Source: Acanthamoeba lenticulata (taxonomy: Eukaryota > Discosea > Longamoebia > Acanthamoebidae). From it: a stretch of 64,000 nt of DNA. Numbering within the stretch: the first letter of the stretch is position 1; the number at the start of each line of letters is the position of its first letter. A program made the translations under genes and the position numbers. Below the pieces are notes generated by a model. The model made no database searches, was not told the DNA's origin, and saw only the letters and a program-made list of their open reading frames with translations. Shown here piece after piece: positions 55,061-64,000 of this stretch. Where the stretch lies: the NCBI GenBank assembly GCA_002179805.1, contig NAVB01000156.1, positions 30,366 through 94,365 on the forward strand. The letters run 5' to 3'.

Positions 55061-57538
55061 CTAGCCGGCAAAGTTGCCTCGTTCGGCTGCGGCCCGTTCG
55101 CGGCACACCCAGACCATGCCACCAACCGGGACCCACACCGGGCTGGCCACCACCACGAGCGGCACCGCCACGCAGGCCACCGCTCCGCCCATCACGAGCC
55201 ACTTGACCCTCTTTTTGGCGTTACCCTGGCCAAGGTGTGATGTAAGCATACGGCAAGAGGACACGCCGATAATGGGGGAGCACTCACCTCATCATCCTTC
55301 TTGCTGAGGGAGCGAAACCAAAACGAGCCGAATGGATTCTTCTTGTTGAAGAACTCGCGATTCGAACAGCGAACTCGCTCGCTCACCGGTTGGTTCCATT
55401 GAGTTCCTGAAGATGATGATCTGTCCTTAGAAATGATATGGGAGTGCTGGTGTTCAAGAAGACGCGTACCTCGAGCGGCAGCGACCTTCTCTATGGTCGC
55501 ATGCAGCCGCGGATACGAGACGTGCGCGTCGAATTGGATGCACGACGATCCTTGTGGGGCTGCGGGATACTCGTAGCCCACATTGGCCGTCAAGTAGATT
55601 GGCCTGATGCCCAAAGGGCCACAAAAAGCCTGCTCGCCCAATTGAAGCACAATAATGATGATGAGACGCTGCAACATCAAAAAGGTTGCACGGGAACCAC
55701 CCACCTGGCAGAACTTGGACAGCGAGAAGCCAGCAAACACGCAGATGTCGCTCTCTTGTGCAAGCTTGAAGAGAGGCTGCCACAAGCACGCGAATGGGCT
55801 GTTAGCGATCAACTTGCATGCACGCCAGCCAGAGCAGGTGCCGGCACCAGAAAGTTCCTGTGCTGCGCGTTGGGAGCGCGGGGCATGAGCATCTGCATGC
55901 CGCACGGCGTTGCGCCGTCGTTGAACCCTGTGGCCAACTTGAACAGACCGCGCGAGTACTCGTGCATCGTTCTGTAGTTGGGTCGTATGGCGTGGCCCTG
56001 TGGATGTGTGGGAAAGACCTCTCTCTGAGTCACTCACGACTAGTGGGCGTGAGGTTGGTGGGTGATGCCGCACCTCACGGAAGTGGAACATCTTGAGGAC
56101 GGGTTGATTCCACTCATCCGCGGAGCAAGCGGCCGGGCGTTTGATGCCCTGCGTGTTGCCCAAGGAAAAGAGGACCTTGGGGCTTTGGTGGTTGGTGTGC
56201 TGTGAGCCGCTGTTGTTGTTGTTGCTCTTGCCGTGGATGCGCTCCATGAGCCAGGCTTCCTCTTGTGACGCGTCGGACTGGAGAAGCGAGAGCAGAAGCT
56301 CATGCGGAACGCCGAGCGTGTAGGCCACGTTCTTGAGCAGTCCGGCGACGATGCGGACCATGATGCTCCAGTATTGCCAGGCCAGCTCCTTGTCCTTCTT
56401 TGAGGCCTTTGGCCAGGGGAACTTCTTGGGCTTCGACTTGCGAGTCTGGGACGTCAAAGGCTGGTGAGAAAAGGATGGAGAAATGAGGGAAGAGGAGCAT
56501 TCGAACCAGATAGCCGTGCAGTTCATCCATCTCGGCGTAGCCGACCGGGTGGAGAGACTTGGTCTTCTTGGAGTACTGCAGCTTCTTGCGGTGGCTGGCG
56601 CTTCTTTCTTCGAGCCCGTTCAAGTAGGCCAGAGCGCACTTCTTGAAGTCGCGAACGACCCTCGTTTCTTCAGCACCCAAAGACACAAAGATAAAGCCCT
56701 CTTCGCGCAGGTACTCAAGCACTGCATTGAACGATGTGTGAGATAAAAAGAAGAGGAAAAAGAGAAGAGGGAGGGCGGGGGCGCAAAGAGCGAATGCGAC
56801 GCATATACCTGAGTGCTCTGGTGTGGCGGAGTGCTCAAGCTCGGAGAGGGAGATGCGTGGACGAAAGAGGAAGTAGCGCTCTGGCTGGCCCACAAGAGAC
56901 TTACGGAAAGAGCGCTCACCAGACACGAGGACTCGAAGGCTGCGGCACACGGCCGCGATGGCGGCCAGTTCCCGAGGACGGAGCAGAGAGCAAATGGCCA
57001 GTTTCAGTTCTTCAGGCAACCCCATAAGACCCTCTTCGTAGGTTTGACGGTGGTGTTCCGTTTCGGCGGGTGTAGTTTGTGCAACTGTCTTGTTGTAGTT
57101 GTGCTGGAAGCGCCCTCGTCGGTCTGCCTCGCCAAGGCAGTCTTCAAAAGCAGAGGAGGTGGAGGAGCCTGAGGAATGCCTTTCCGAGAGGGCTTCATTG
57201 CTGTGCCAACTGATGGCCGCAGCCCAGTCCTCCAACTCTGCTTCGTCGGTGTAGTCGCCTTCCCACATCAGGGACTGGGAAGCAAGCAAGGTCAGGTCCG
57301 GTGTGTTTGTGTTTGAGCGGGTGGTCTATTCTCCAGCAAGAACAGCGCCTTGTCGAGTTGCTTGTGATAAAAAATTCAAAGGGATCGATTGGCGCTGGCG
57401 GCTTTTTGAGCTGGACGTTCCGCGGTTCGGCGGCCCGGAGTTGACGAACCACTCAATGCACTCCAAACCGAGAAGCCTCCACGGAACGAGCCCCTGACTT
57501 TCCACTTCAACTTCGCCTACACTCGCGTGCGAGTCCAA
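55061..57538 (-). CDS. F-box protein with C-terminal membrane segment
   Basis: A first exon (57538-57344) joins through a 69-nt intron (57275-57343) in frame to SLMWEGDYTDEAELEDW. The F-box lies near 57020-56890: GLPEELKLAICSLLRPRELA, then VCRSLRVLVSGERSFRKSL. A helical region follows (VLEYLREEGFIFVSLG, KKCALAYLNGLEERSAS, AWQYWSIMVRIVAGLLKNVA). Beta-type sequence then covers the C-terminal half (YSRGLFKLATGFNDGATPCG, DICVFAGFSLSKFCQVGG, IRPIYLTANVGYEYPAAP). The end holds a hydrophobic segment (WLVMGGAVACVAVPLVVVAS) and a short tail with stop at 55061. F-box proteins bind SKP1 and choose substrates for SCF ligases; a membrane-anchored one would act at an organelle surface. I do not recognise the C-terminal domain. 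The 3' neighbour on the same strand is the GTPase-kinase gene, whose stop lies only 75 bp from the putative start. Confidence 0.65.
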
Positions 57539-57613
57539 ACCGTTTCAGCTCACACAATGATTATTGAGTGTTTTTTACAAATACAGGCGGCACCGCAGCT
57601 CGATAGCCATGGT

Positions 57614-60600
57614 TCACAATTCGGCAAAGACTGAGGCTGGAATGGCCTGCAGCACTTGAAGGATGGTGGCAAAGTTCGGCCGTTTGTGGGCGTTAGCGTT
57701 CCAGCTCTGGGTGAGCAGGTCGCTGATGCGCGAGTCCACGCCGTCCGGTATCTGCGGTCGTTGCTCGGCCAGCGTTTTGAAGTTGACCGGTTTGCCGGCC
57801 AGCGAATCGAGATAGGACCGAGAGAACATGACCTCCCACATGATGATGGCAGCCGAGAACACGTCAGCGCTCTTGGCCTCGTAATCCCCGAGAAGGACTT
57901 CCGGCGCCATGTAGAGTGGCGTCCCGCACAAGGTGCCCGAGACGTAGCGTTCCTCCTTGGCCAAGCCAAAGTCCGTCAGCTTGGGCACACCAGAGCCAGT
58001 CACCTGCACAGCAGAGCGTGAGCCAATTGGCCAGCAGACGATAAAGAGGAGTGGCCGTACGAGAATATTTTGTGGTTTGAGATCGCGGTGGGCGATGTTG
58101 AGGGAATGCAGGTAGGCCAGCCCGCTGATGATGCCCACCAGCATTTCCTTCTTCTTCTGCCGGGGCACACAAGTACCAAGCGTGCCGGCTTCCACAAACT
58201 CGGTCACGATGTAGTAGTGGTCTTCGTCGATGTAAGACCCGATGAAGTGCACGATGTTGGGGTGTTTCAGCGAGCTGTTGCAGGTGAGGAAGAGCGGGTT
58301 AACGGAGTGTGTCGATTGCGCCACGCCCAAGTGGGGGAAGGGACGAACCTGATTGTGGCCTCTTCGCCAGCAAAGAGCTGCAGGAGCAGCACGTTCTGGG
58401 CCTCAGTGCTGGCTGCGGCCTTGAGCCTCTTCACCGCCACCACTTGCTCCTCTGTGAAGTCGATCAATCCAAGAGTGAGCCCTTGTCCCCCGCTTCGCCT
58501 GTGGTTGAAAGGTCACGTACCCGGCGAGCCAGGATACAGAACAGCTTTGAACACGTTGCCAAAGGCACCTTCGCCGATCTGCTCCTTGAACTTAACGTCG
58601 GTGTGATGAATCGTGCTCGAGCGCAGCGCGTGGATGTAGAGATGGTCGAGCTTCCATCGAATGCGCGCCACCGGCCCGGCCAGTTGAGCATATTTCTCGC
58701 CCAGTGCCGGACTGTCGTCAGCCTTGACCTTCTCTAGGAATGCTACGAGGTCCTCGATGGTCTTGCGATAGTAGGTGGTCAGATTTTGCACAAAATCTTC
58801 GAAGGTGCCACCCTGCATGAGCAGGAACGACACGACAGACTCGTCCACGGGCTTACGAGTGAACTCCGCCATGGCTTTCGCCGCGAACTTGCGTTGGATC
58901 TGCACAGGGTCCTTTTCCCACTTGGCGTAGCGGTTCTTGCGTAACCAATTGATTCCTAAAGTGCTTGTTAGCAATAGATTAAAACATGTTGCCGCAGTAG
59001 GCATGGCGCGAAGGGTGCGCACCAACAACCACGACGGCGGCGATGATGCCCGCAGGAATCCACAGCGGTGCCATGATGACGATGGCGGCGTAGGCACCCC
59101 AGCCAAGCGACGTGTCCTCGGCTGGCTGTGTGCCCTGGTGGGAAACCGGGGCGCTATCAAACAGCACGGCCTCGGCCTGTTTGATGATCAGGGCCACCTC
59201 GTCTGAAAACCGGAATGCCTCCTGTTTGAGATTTTTGCGCGTCTCCGATAGCTCTTTTCCCATGTGCTTTTCAGCTACGAGCAGCAGCGCCCGAAGGAAC
59301 GCCTTCTGCATCGCGTTGTTCCAGTCGTCACTGTGGTGGTTGCACAAGTGGACGAGCACGTTATAAAAAAAAGTGAACGAGACTTCTGCATGCAGGCTTG
59401 GATACCTGTTCGTGATGCCCAGGTTCATCTCTGATGCGTGGCGGATGATCTCTTCGCGCACTTCGAGACGTGTCAGAAGCTTGGTAAGTGTTTCACACAG
59501 CTTGGCAATCTCTCTTTCGTAGATTTTTAAGCATCTGTCTAGCCCTTGCTTAGCCTGTTCCTCGGCGTTGGCCAAGAACCGTAAAGCCTGCAAAGGATCC
59601 CACACAAACCCAACTCTGAGTCGGCGCTCATCCGGGAAGGAGTCTGTTTCTCTTCGTACCAGAATGCACATTGCCAGCTTGGCTTTCCGGTCAAGCTTGG
59701 CGCTCTTTATGCCGGCTTGGATGAGAATCTCCATCTTCTTGGCCACGTCACTTGCCTTGATGTGGTATTTGAGCAGCTTGCGCTTGAAGGCTTGCACCAG
59801 AAGCGCCAGGAATCCCGCGTTGAAATGGGAAAGATCAGGCACGACAAGGTCGACCTTGAGCGCGCCGGCAGCGGCCTTCACGTTGAGAGGAAAGAGGCTC
59901 GAACGCTCGATATCGTGATGGAATGACTGGAGCGAGGCCAGGATCTCCTCGATCTTCGCCTCCCTCTCCGACGGATCGACGAGGTCAGCCTGCCAAGATT
60001 GTCAGCAATTTCTTAAGGGTGAGCAGCGGCTGCACGGTACACACCTTGCTCAGCACGAATACCGTGGAGGAGGCATCAAATGCCCCGGCCCCTTTGATAG
60101 CCAGTAGGCAGTCACGCGTCTGCACAAGATAAAGAGTCATACGCTGCAAGCTTCCCACGATTTCGCTGCTGTTCATGAGTACACGAACCGACTTAGTGAA
60201 CCCGCGCGTCATGTCGAGGAGAACCATCATCGCCACGCCGCGCTTGGCGTAGTCGAGGACCATGTCGCTGAGCACATCATTGTCGTTGAGACCGGGCGAA
60301 TCCACTAGCACGGCGCCGCTCTACTCCAAGGTGACTCCAATGAGTCAGTACGTCCTTGCAAGCAAGTGGGTGATGTACAGACGAATTGGTACCTTGAGGA
60401 TGTCCGAGTTCAAGTAGACCTCGACCTTTTCGAGGCCATCTTGAGCTTGGTCGGCATTAGCCTTGTTGAGGAACTTGGTGAAGACGTCACGTTGCTCCTG
60501 CTCAGACCTCTTCTTTAGCTCGATCGTTTGGGAAGAGCGCTGATAGCGGGCCACAAGGCGGGGCTCTTCGTCGTAGCGGATCTCACAGATGGCCGGCGTA

Positions 60601-61352
60601 CAAAGAAGGGCGCTGTTGGGCAGGATATCTTGACCAAGGAGAAGGTTGAGGAAGGAACTCTTGCCTGCGCAGGCGTCGCCCAACACTAACAACTCGCACT
60701 CGGAGAGCTCGAGCGCCTTCCGCCACTCTGGAATCTGCTTGAGCATGTCGGTCGGTGCCTGCTTGCCTAGCACGTCCGTAGAACTCCTGATGACACTGTC
60801 GAGTTGGTCTAAACAGCGGCGAAGGGTTTCCTTGTTCTTGCCGTAGCTGTCGACTGCGGTGCGGAGGATCTCGCTTGTGGAGTTGAGGGAACCGGAGTAT
60901 TGAATAGCGACGTTGTCGAGGAGGCAGAGCAGGTCTTGCTTGCCCTCAGCAGCGCTTGTATCGAGTCCCATCGATTCACAGAGGTTTATCAACTCCTTCA
61001 TGCTCAGGTTGTCGTACCGCGCTCCCCTTGAAGCTTCCTCTTCGTGCCCGTAGGCACCGGCCTCTTCGGCCAACTGCTCGTAGGCAAGTTGGTCGAGCTC
61101 AGGACCATAAGCAAACTGTGCTGCCACTTTCTGGCCCTGCTGATGAGGCTTCAGCACGCGCTGGAACCTCTGCAGCATGTGCTTGGCCCCGGCCGGCTGC
61201 GGTTGTGGCAACGGCCGAACTGCGACGGGCTGCTGCTGTCGTGGGTGGGGGGATCCTGTTGCTGGCGAATGAGGCACCACCAAATTACTGGCGGAGAGAG
61301 TTGCAAGGACGAACCTTGCTGACCACAGTTGAGTTGCGTCGGTGCTAGCCAT
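57614..61352 (-). CDS. Dynamin-like GTPase - transmembrane - protein kinase fusion
   Basis: The Met at 61352 (MASTDATQL) was chosen; Met 61493 is also in frame. Residues about 117-145 look SAP-like (SMKELINLCESMGLD...). The GTPase domain has G1 LVLGDACAGKSSFLNLLLG (residues about 222-240), G3 VLVDSPGLNDND after an intron, and a G4-like LSKADLVD after another. A long helical region follows (59850-59100; for example DRCLKIYEREIAKLCETLTK). A hydrophobic segment is AAIVIMAPLWIPAGIIAAVV (about 59075-59020), followed at once by basic INWLRKNRYAKW. A helical linker then leads to a full kinase: GEGAFGNVFKA, VVAVKRL, YIVTEFVEAGTL, HRDLKPQN, LTDFGLA, GTPLYMAPEV, and DVFSAAIIMWEVMF. The stop is at 57614. 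All kinase catalytic residues are present. The kinase resembles tyrosine-kinase-like Ser/Thr kinases. I know of no characterised protein with this order of parts. Confidence 0.85.
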
Positions 61353-61963
61353 GGTTTGGGTGGTGGTTGAGGAGGAGTCCGTTGTTGAGACCTGGTGGCC
61401 GCTAATGCTTGGGCTCCTCCTAATGCTGGTCTCTGGCCGACGATCGATGGACAAGGCGGGCCTAGAGGATGAAAGAAGAAGAAATATGGACATGAGAACC
61501 TGCCCACAACCCTTTCCTTCACATTCCTCCTACCTTGCGCTCGTTGGGTGTACTGCCGGCCGGGTGCTGTGTGGTTTGTATTTGAGCTTTAGAGTAGAGT
61601 ACTTGTGGCCATAGTTTCTGAATGGCGAGGAGGTTAGTACCGTGATACATGTTGTGTTTGTGTACGTGGTTGTCTTAGTCTTGGGATGTTGTTTGCAAAC
61701 AAGTGTTTGTGTGGCTTGGGCTTAAATGCAACAGCCCGTTGCCCGGAAGCAGCCATAACCAATCGAATAGCCCCGCGACGGTCTCGCCCAGAGACCGTAA
61801 CTCAGTGTTTCCTGCCTACGGGACGACTGGGGCAGTCTGTAACGAAAAAGCAGCCACTGCGTTCGAGAGAAACATCTGCCCAATCCAAAAATGAACGCTT
61901 CGGGAAAAGAAAAAGATAATTTTTTTCAGCGGTTGACTCTAATCGGATTTTTGGGGCGGGCCT
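61353..61963. other. Intergenic region between PGDH 3' end and the GTPase-kinase gene
   Basis: A region of 611 bases. The first 140 remain open in the GTPase-kinase frame and may be coding if Met 61493 is used. The rest has CCAAT pentamers near 61757 and 61880 and no recognised gene. Confidence 0.5.
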
Positions 61964-64000
61964 TTAGAACAGAATGCGTGTCTTGATGCTGGCCTCGAGC
62001 TTGACGATGGCGTCCTTGATGGGCTTGGACGCAGCACGGTCGACCTCCACCACCAGATAGCCGATGTCTCCTTGCGTTCCCAAAACCTGTCGCGTGACGT
62101 TGAACTCGGACAAGATCAAGTTGATGTCCTGGAGCACCCCGCCCACATCGTTGCCAGTGAGCGTCAAGCACCAAGCGCACGCGCCTGAGCAGCTGCGGCG
62201 AGCGAAGAAGAGAAGCAGCGTATACGCGAAGCACGCCAGGCCGGTTGCGATGAATGCTGAGAATCCGGTGCGTCTGCGGGCCGCCGTAGGGCAGGCCAAT
62301 GTGCGGGAAGTTGACGGCGCCAAGGGTCGATCCCGCGTTGATGTAGTTGATGATCTTGTTGGCCACATCCATCCCGATCGCCGCTTGGGCCTCCTCCGTG
62401 GAGCCGCCTGCGAGAGAGAGAGAGAGAGAGAGGCAAGCAGTAACGCGTCAGATCCTTGCTGCGTGGCCTACGCGCGCGTATGGTCTCACGGCCCGCGTGG
62501 ATCGGTAGCATACCGATGTGCGGCGTCAGCAGGGTGTTGGGACAGCCCCGCAGTTCGCATTCCCAGTTGTCGGTCACACCGCCGGGCTCCATGTGGTGCG
62601 GGTAGACGTCAACATACGCACCCGCCTTGAAGGCCAAAAGGACCCACGCGGAGGTGGTTGTTGTGAGTTCAACCTTTAACAACTCACCGCACGAAAAAGG
62701 AAGAAGAGCCGCACCAAGTGGCCGCTCTTGAGCGCCTTGACCAGGTCGGGGATCTTCACCACACTGCCTCGGCTCGCATTGAGCAGGAAAGAGCCTGGCA
62801 GATCGCAAACGCCATTTGAGCGGAAATCGTGGCCACAACGTAAAAATGGTCAAACGCAACAGGTACCTCGCCGCATGAGGTTGATCTGCTCCTCGCCGAT
62901 CATCTCCTTGGTCTGCGGTGTCGACGGGACGTGCAGGGTCACAAAGTGCGACTGCTCCAACAGCGTGTTGAGGTCCGCGACTTGCCTGTGATATTGACGA
63001 GCGCCCAAGTTCGTTAGTGCCGCTACGCAGAGAGGGCGCAGCTCGATCACGAGTGGCTGGGACGAGGAAGGAGAAGCGTGCTTGCTGTTGCCAAGCGGCA
63101 GCTTGGGCACGATGTCGTGGAAGATGACGCGCATGCCCAAGGCCTCGGCCATTACGGAAAGCTGCGAGCCAATGTGGCCGTAGCCAACGATGCCCAGCGT
63201 CTTGCCTCGGATCTCGTGGCAACCCTTGGCCGACTACACCAGACGTGTGAGCGTCTTCATTCTTGATAGCAATGATCGAGAGAAGAGCGGGCGGCAAGTG
63301 TACGGCACCTTGTTCCAGTGTCCTGCGTGGAGCTCCTTGTTCTTGTCTCCCAGTCGACGGGCCAAGCTGATGACAGCCGCCACAATCAACTCGGCTGCAC
63401 GTGTACGGCAGGTGGTCAAGCCACGAACTCACACATATCCTAAACAGCAGGACCACCAGTACGTACCAACGCTGCGGGTGTTGCAGAAGGGCGAGTTGAA
63501 CACCGGCACCTGTGGCAACCCACACGCGGACAACGTCAGTGGGCACGTTTTTGGGAGTGTTGCGCGTCGCGAGCGGGCCAGCGTACGCCAAGCTTCTGGG
63601 CGGCTTGCAGGTCTACTTGCTCGGAACCGATGCAGAAACAGCCCACGCAAAGGAGACGCTTGCCCATTGCCAACAGCTCGTTTGTCAGCTTGGTGCCGCT
63701 CCTGTGGCCCGTCCCAGCTGACGGTCAGAAGCCGCCAGGACACTTACACGAAGGCAACACTGAGGAAGAGAGGGGCCGCAGATGTACCGGATACCAACAC
63801 AGTGGGCATCGCTTATCTTGAGGGCCAGCTCTTCATCGGGAAGTTTACCCTTGTGCGCCTCAACCTGCACCACACGGAAGTGAGGCAAGCATTTATTTAT
63901 TCATTTATTTATAGTTATAAATATAAATATAAATATTTACTATCATTATTTGGATAAAACGCAGCAGGGAGCAAATCAATTATTTTTAGAAAAGGAAAAT
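61964..64000 (-). CDS. serA: D-3-phosphoglycerate dehydrogenase, bacterial SerA type, 5' end beyond the window
   Basis: The first visible exon, near 63866, gives VEAHKGKLPDEELALKISDA. Next come KLTNELLAMGKRLLCVGCFC and IGSEQVDLQAAQKLG; VPVFNSPFCNTRSV; AELIVAAVISLARRLGDKNK; and the Rossmann motif KTLGIVGYGHIGSQLSVMAE. Catalytic residues are visible as Arg in LLNASRGSVVKIPDLV, Glu in YPHHMEPGG and His in LLTPHIG. A C-terminal ACT domain (INLILSEFNVTRQVLGTQGD, then IGYLVVEVDRA) ends IKTRILF with stop at 61964. The layout and motifs match E. coli SerA closely, so L-serine feedback through the ACT domain is likely. It oxidises 3-phosphoglycerate to 3-phosphohydroxypyruvate with NAD, the first step of serine synthesis. 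63890-64000 is an AT-rich intron, so the N-terminal exon or exons lie outside. The join after PLGN (near 63080) is not resolved. Confidence 0.92.
62412..62432. repeat. (GA)10 microsatellite in a PGDH intron
   Basis: Ten GA units on the plus strand give a CT tract on the transcript strand just upstream of an acceptor, so it serves as the polypyrimidine tract. Confidence 0.9.
63889..64000. other. AT-rich intron at the right edge
   Basis: A stretch of more than 100 bases made mostly of A and T, with repeated ATTTATTT and ATAAATAT units, lies upstream of the first visible PGDH exon. It is probably an intron; no coding sequence is visible. Confidence 0.7.

Noticed and set aside
1..64000. CRISPR array, insertion sequence or operon structure
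   Set aside because: No regularly spaced repeats, transposase or ribosome-binding sites. The dense spliced genes are eukaryotic.

Overview
The window is a gene-dense, GC-rich nuclear segment of a unicellular eukaryote. It holds about 22 protein genes in 64 kb. Almost every gene is cut by short GT-AG introns, mostly 45-120 nt, and tandem genes are often only about 75-250 bp apart. The gene mix includes a bacterial-style hybrid histidine kinase, F-box proteins, a GATA factor with an X18 zinc loop, a Cbl-like SH2 protein, VPS13 and CNOT9. An intergenic relic of ankyrin repeats of the 'GHLEVLQWARANGCPW' type is also present. Together these suggest an amoebozoan, most likely Acanthamoeba or a close relative. 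That assignment is inference from composition and gene families; no search was run.

Layout from left to right. 1-4384 (minus): an MBL-fold hydrolase that runs off the left edge, a dual-specificity phosphatase, and an F-box protein with two zinc-binding modules. About 4490-4740: a decayed ankyrin relic. 4843-9846 (plus): a flavin monooxygenase and an orphan type II membrane protein. 9922-13384 (minus): a PAS/GAF hybrid histidine kinase, divergent from CNOT9 (13788-15113, plus). 15432-19816 (plus): a PIP-kinase-fold protein that has lost its catalytic motifs. 20121-23013 (minus): a small PPxY membrane protein, a probable NNF1/PMF1-like kinetochore subunit with E2F- and CRE-like sites in its promoter, and a GATA factor. 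23663-29188 (minus): an M16 metallopeptidase that shares a very short divergent promoter with a membrane protein bearing a lumenal C2H2 finger (29276-30605, plus). 31074-35644 (plus): a Cbl-like 4H/EF/SH2 protein without a RING, convergent with a tyrosine/dual-specificity phosphatase (35850-about 38773, minus). 39159-54807 (minus): VPS13, a bridge-like lipid-transfer protein. 55061-57538 (minus): an F-box protein with a C-terminal membrane segment. 57614-61352 (minus): a dynamin-like GTPase, membrane segment and protein kinase in one polypeptide. 61964 to the right edge (minus): bacterial-type D-3-phosphoglycerate dehydrogenase.

The genes do not form an operon or one pathway. Themes are phosphotyrosine and phosphoinositide signalling (DSP, Cbl-like reader, PTP, PIPK-like protein), membrane contact and remodelling (VPS13, GTPase-kinase), ubiquitin adaptors (two F-box proteins, one PPxY protein) and housekeeping (CNOT9, PGDH). 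The most unusual item is the GTPase-TM-kinase fusion. Next come the catalytically degraded PIPK and the RING-less Cbl-like reader. Exon boundaries are read by eye from splice motifs and family conservation, so spans are more reliable than exact joins.
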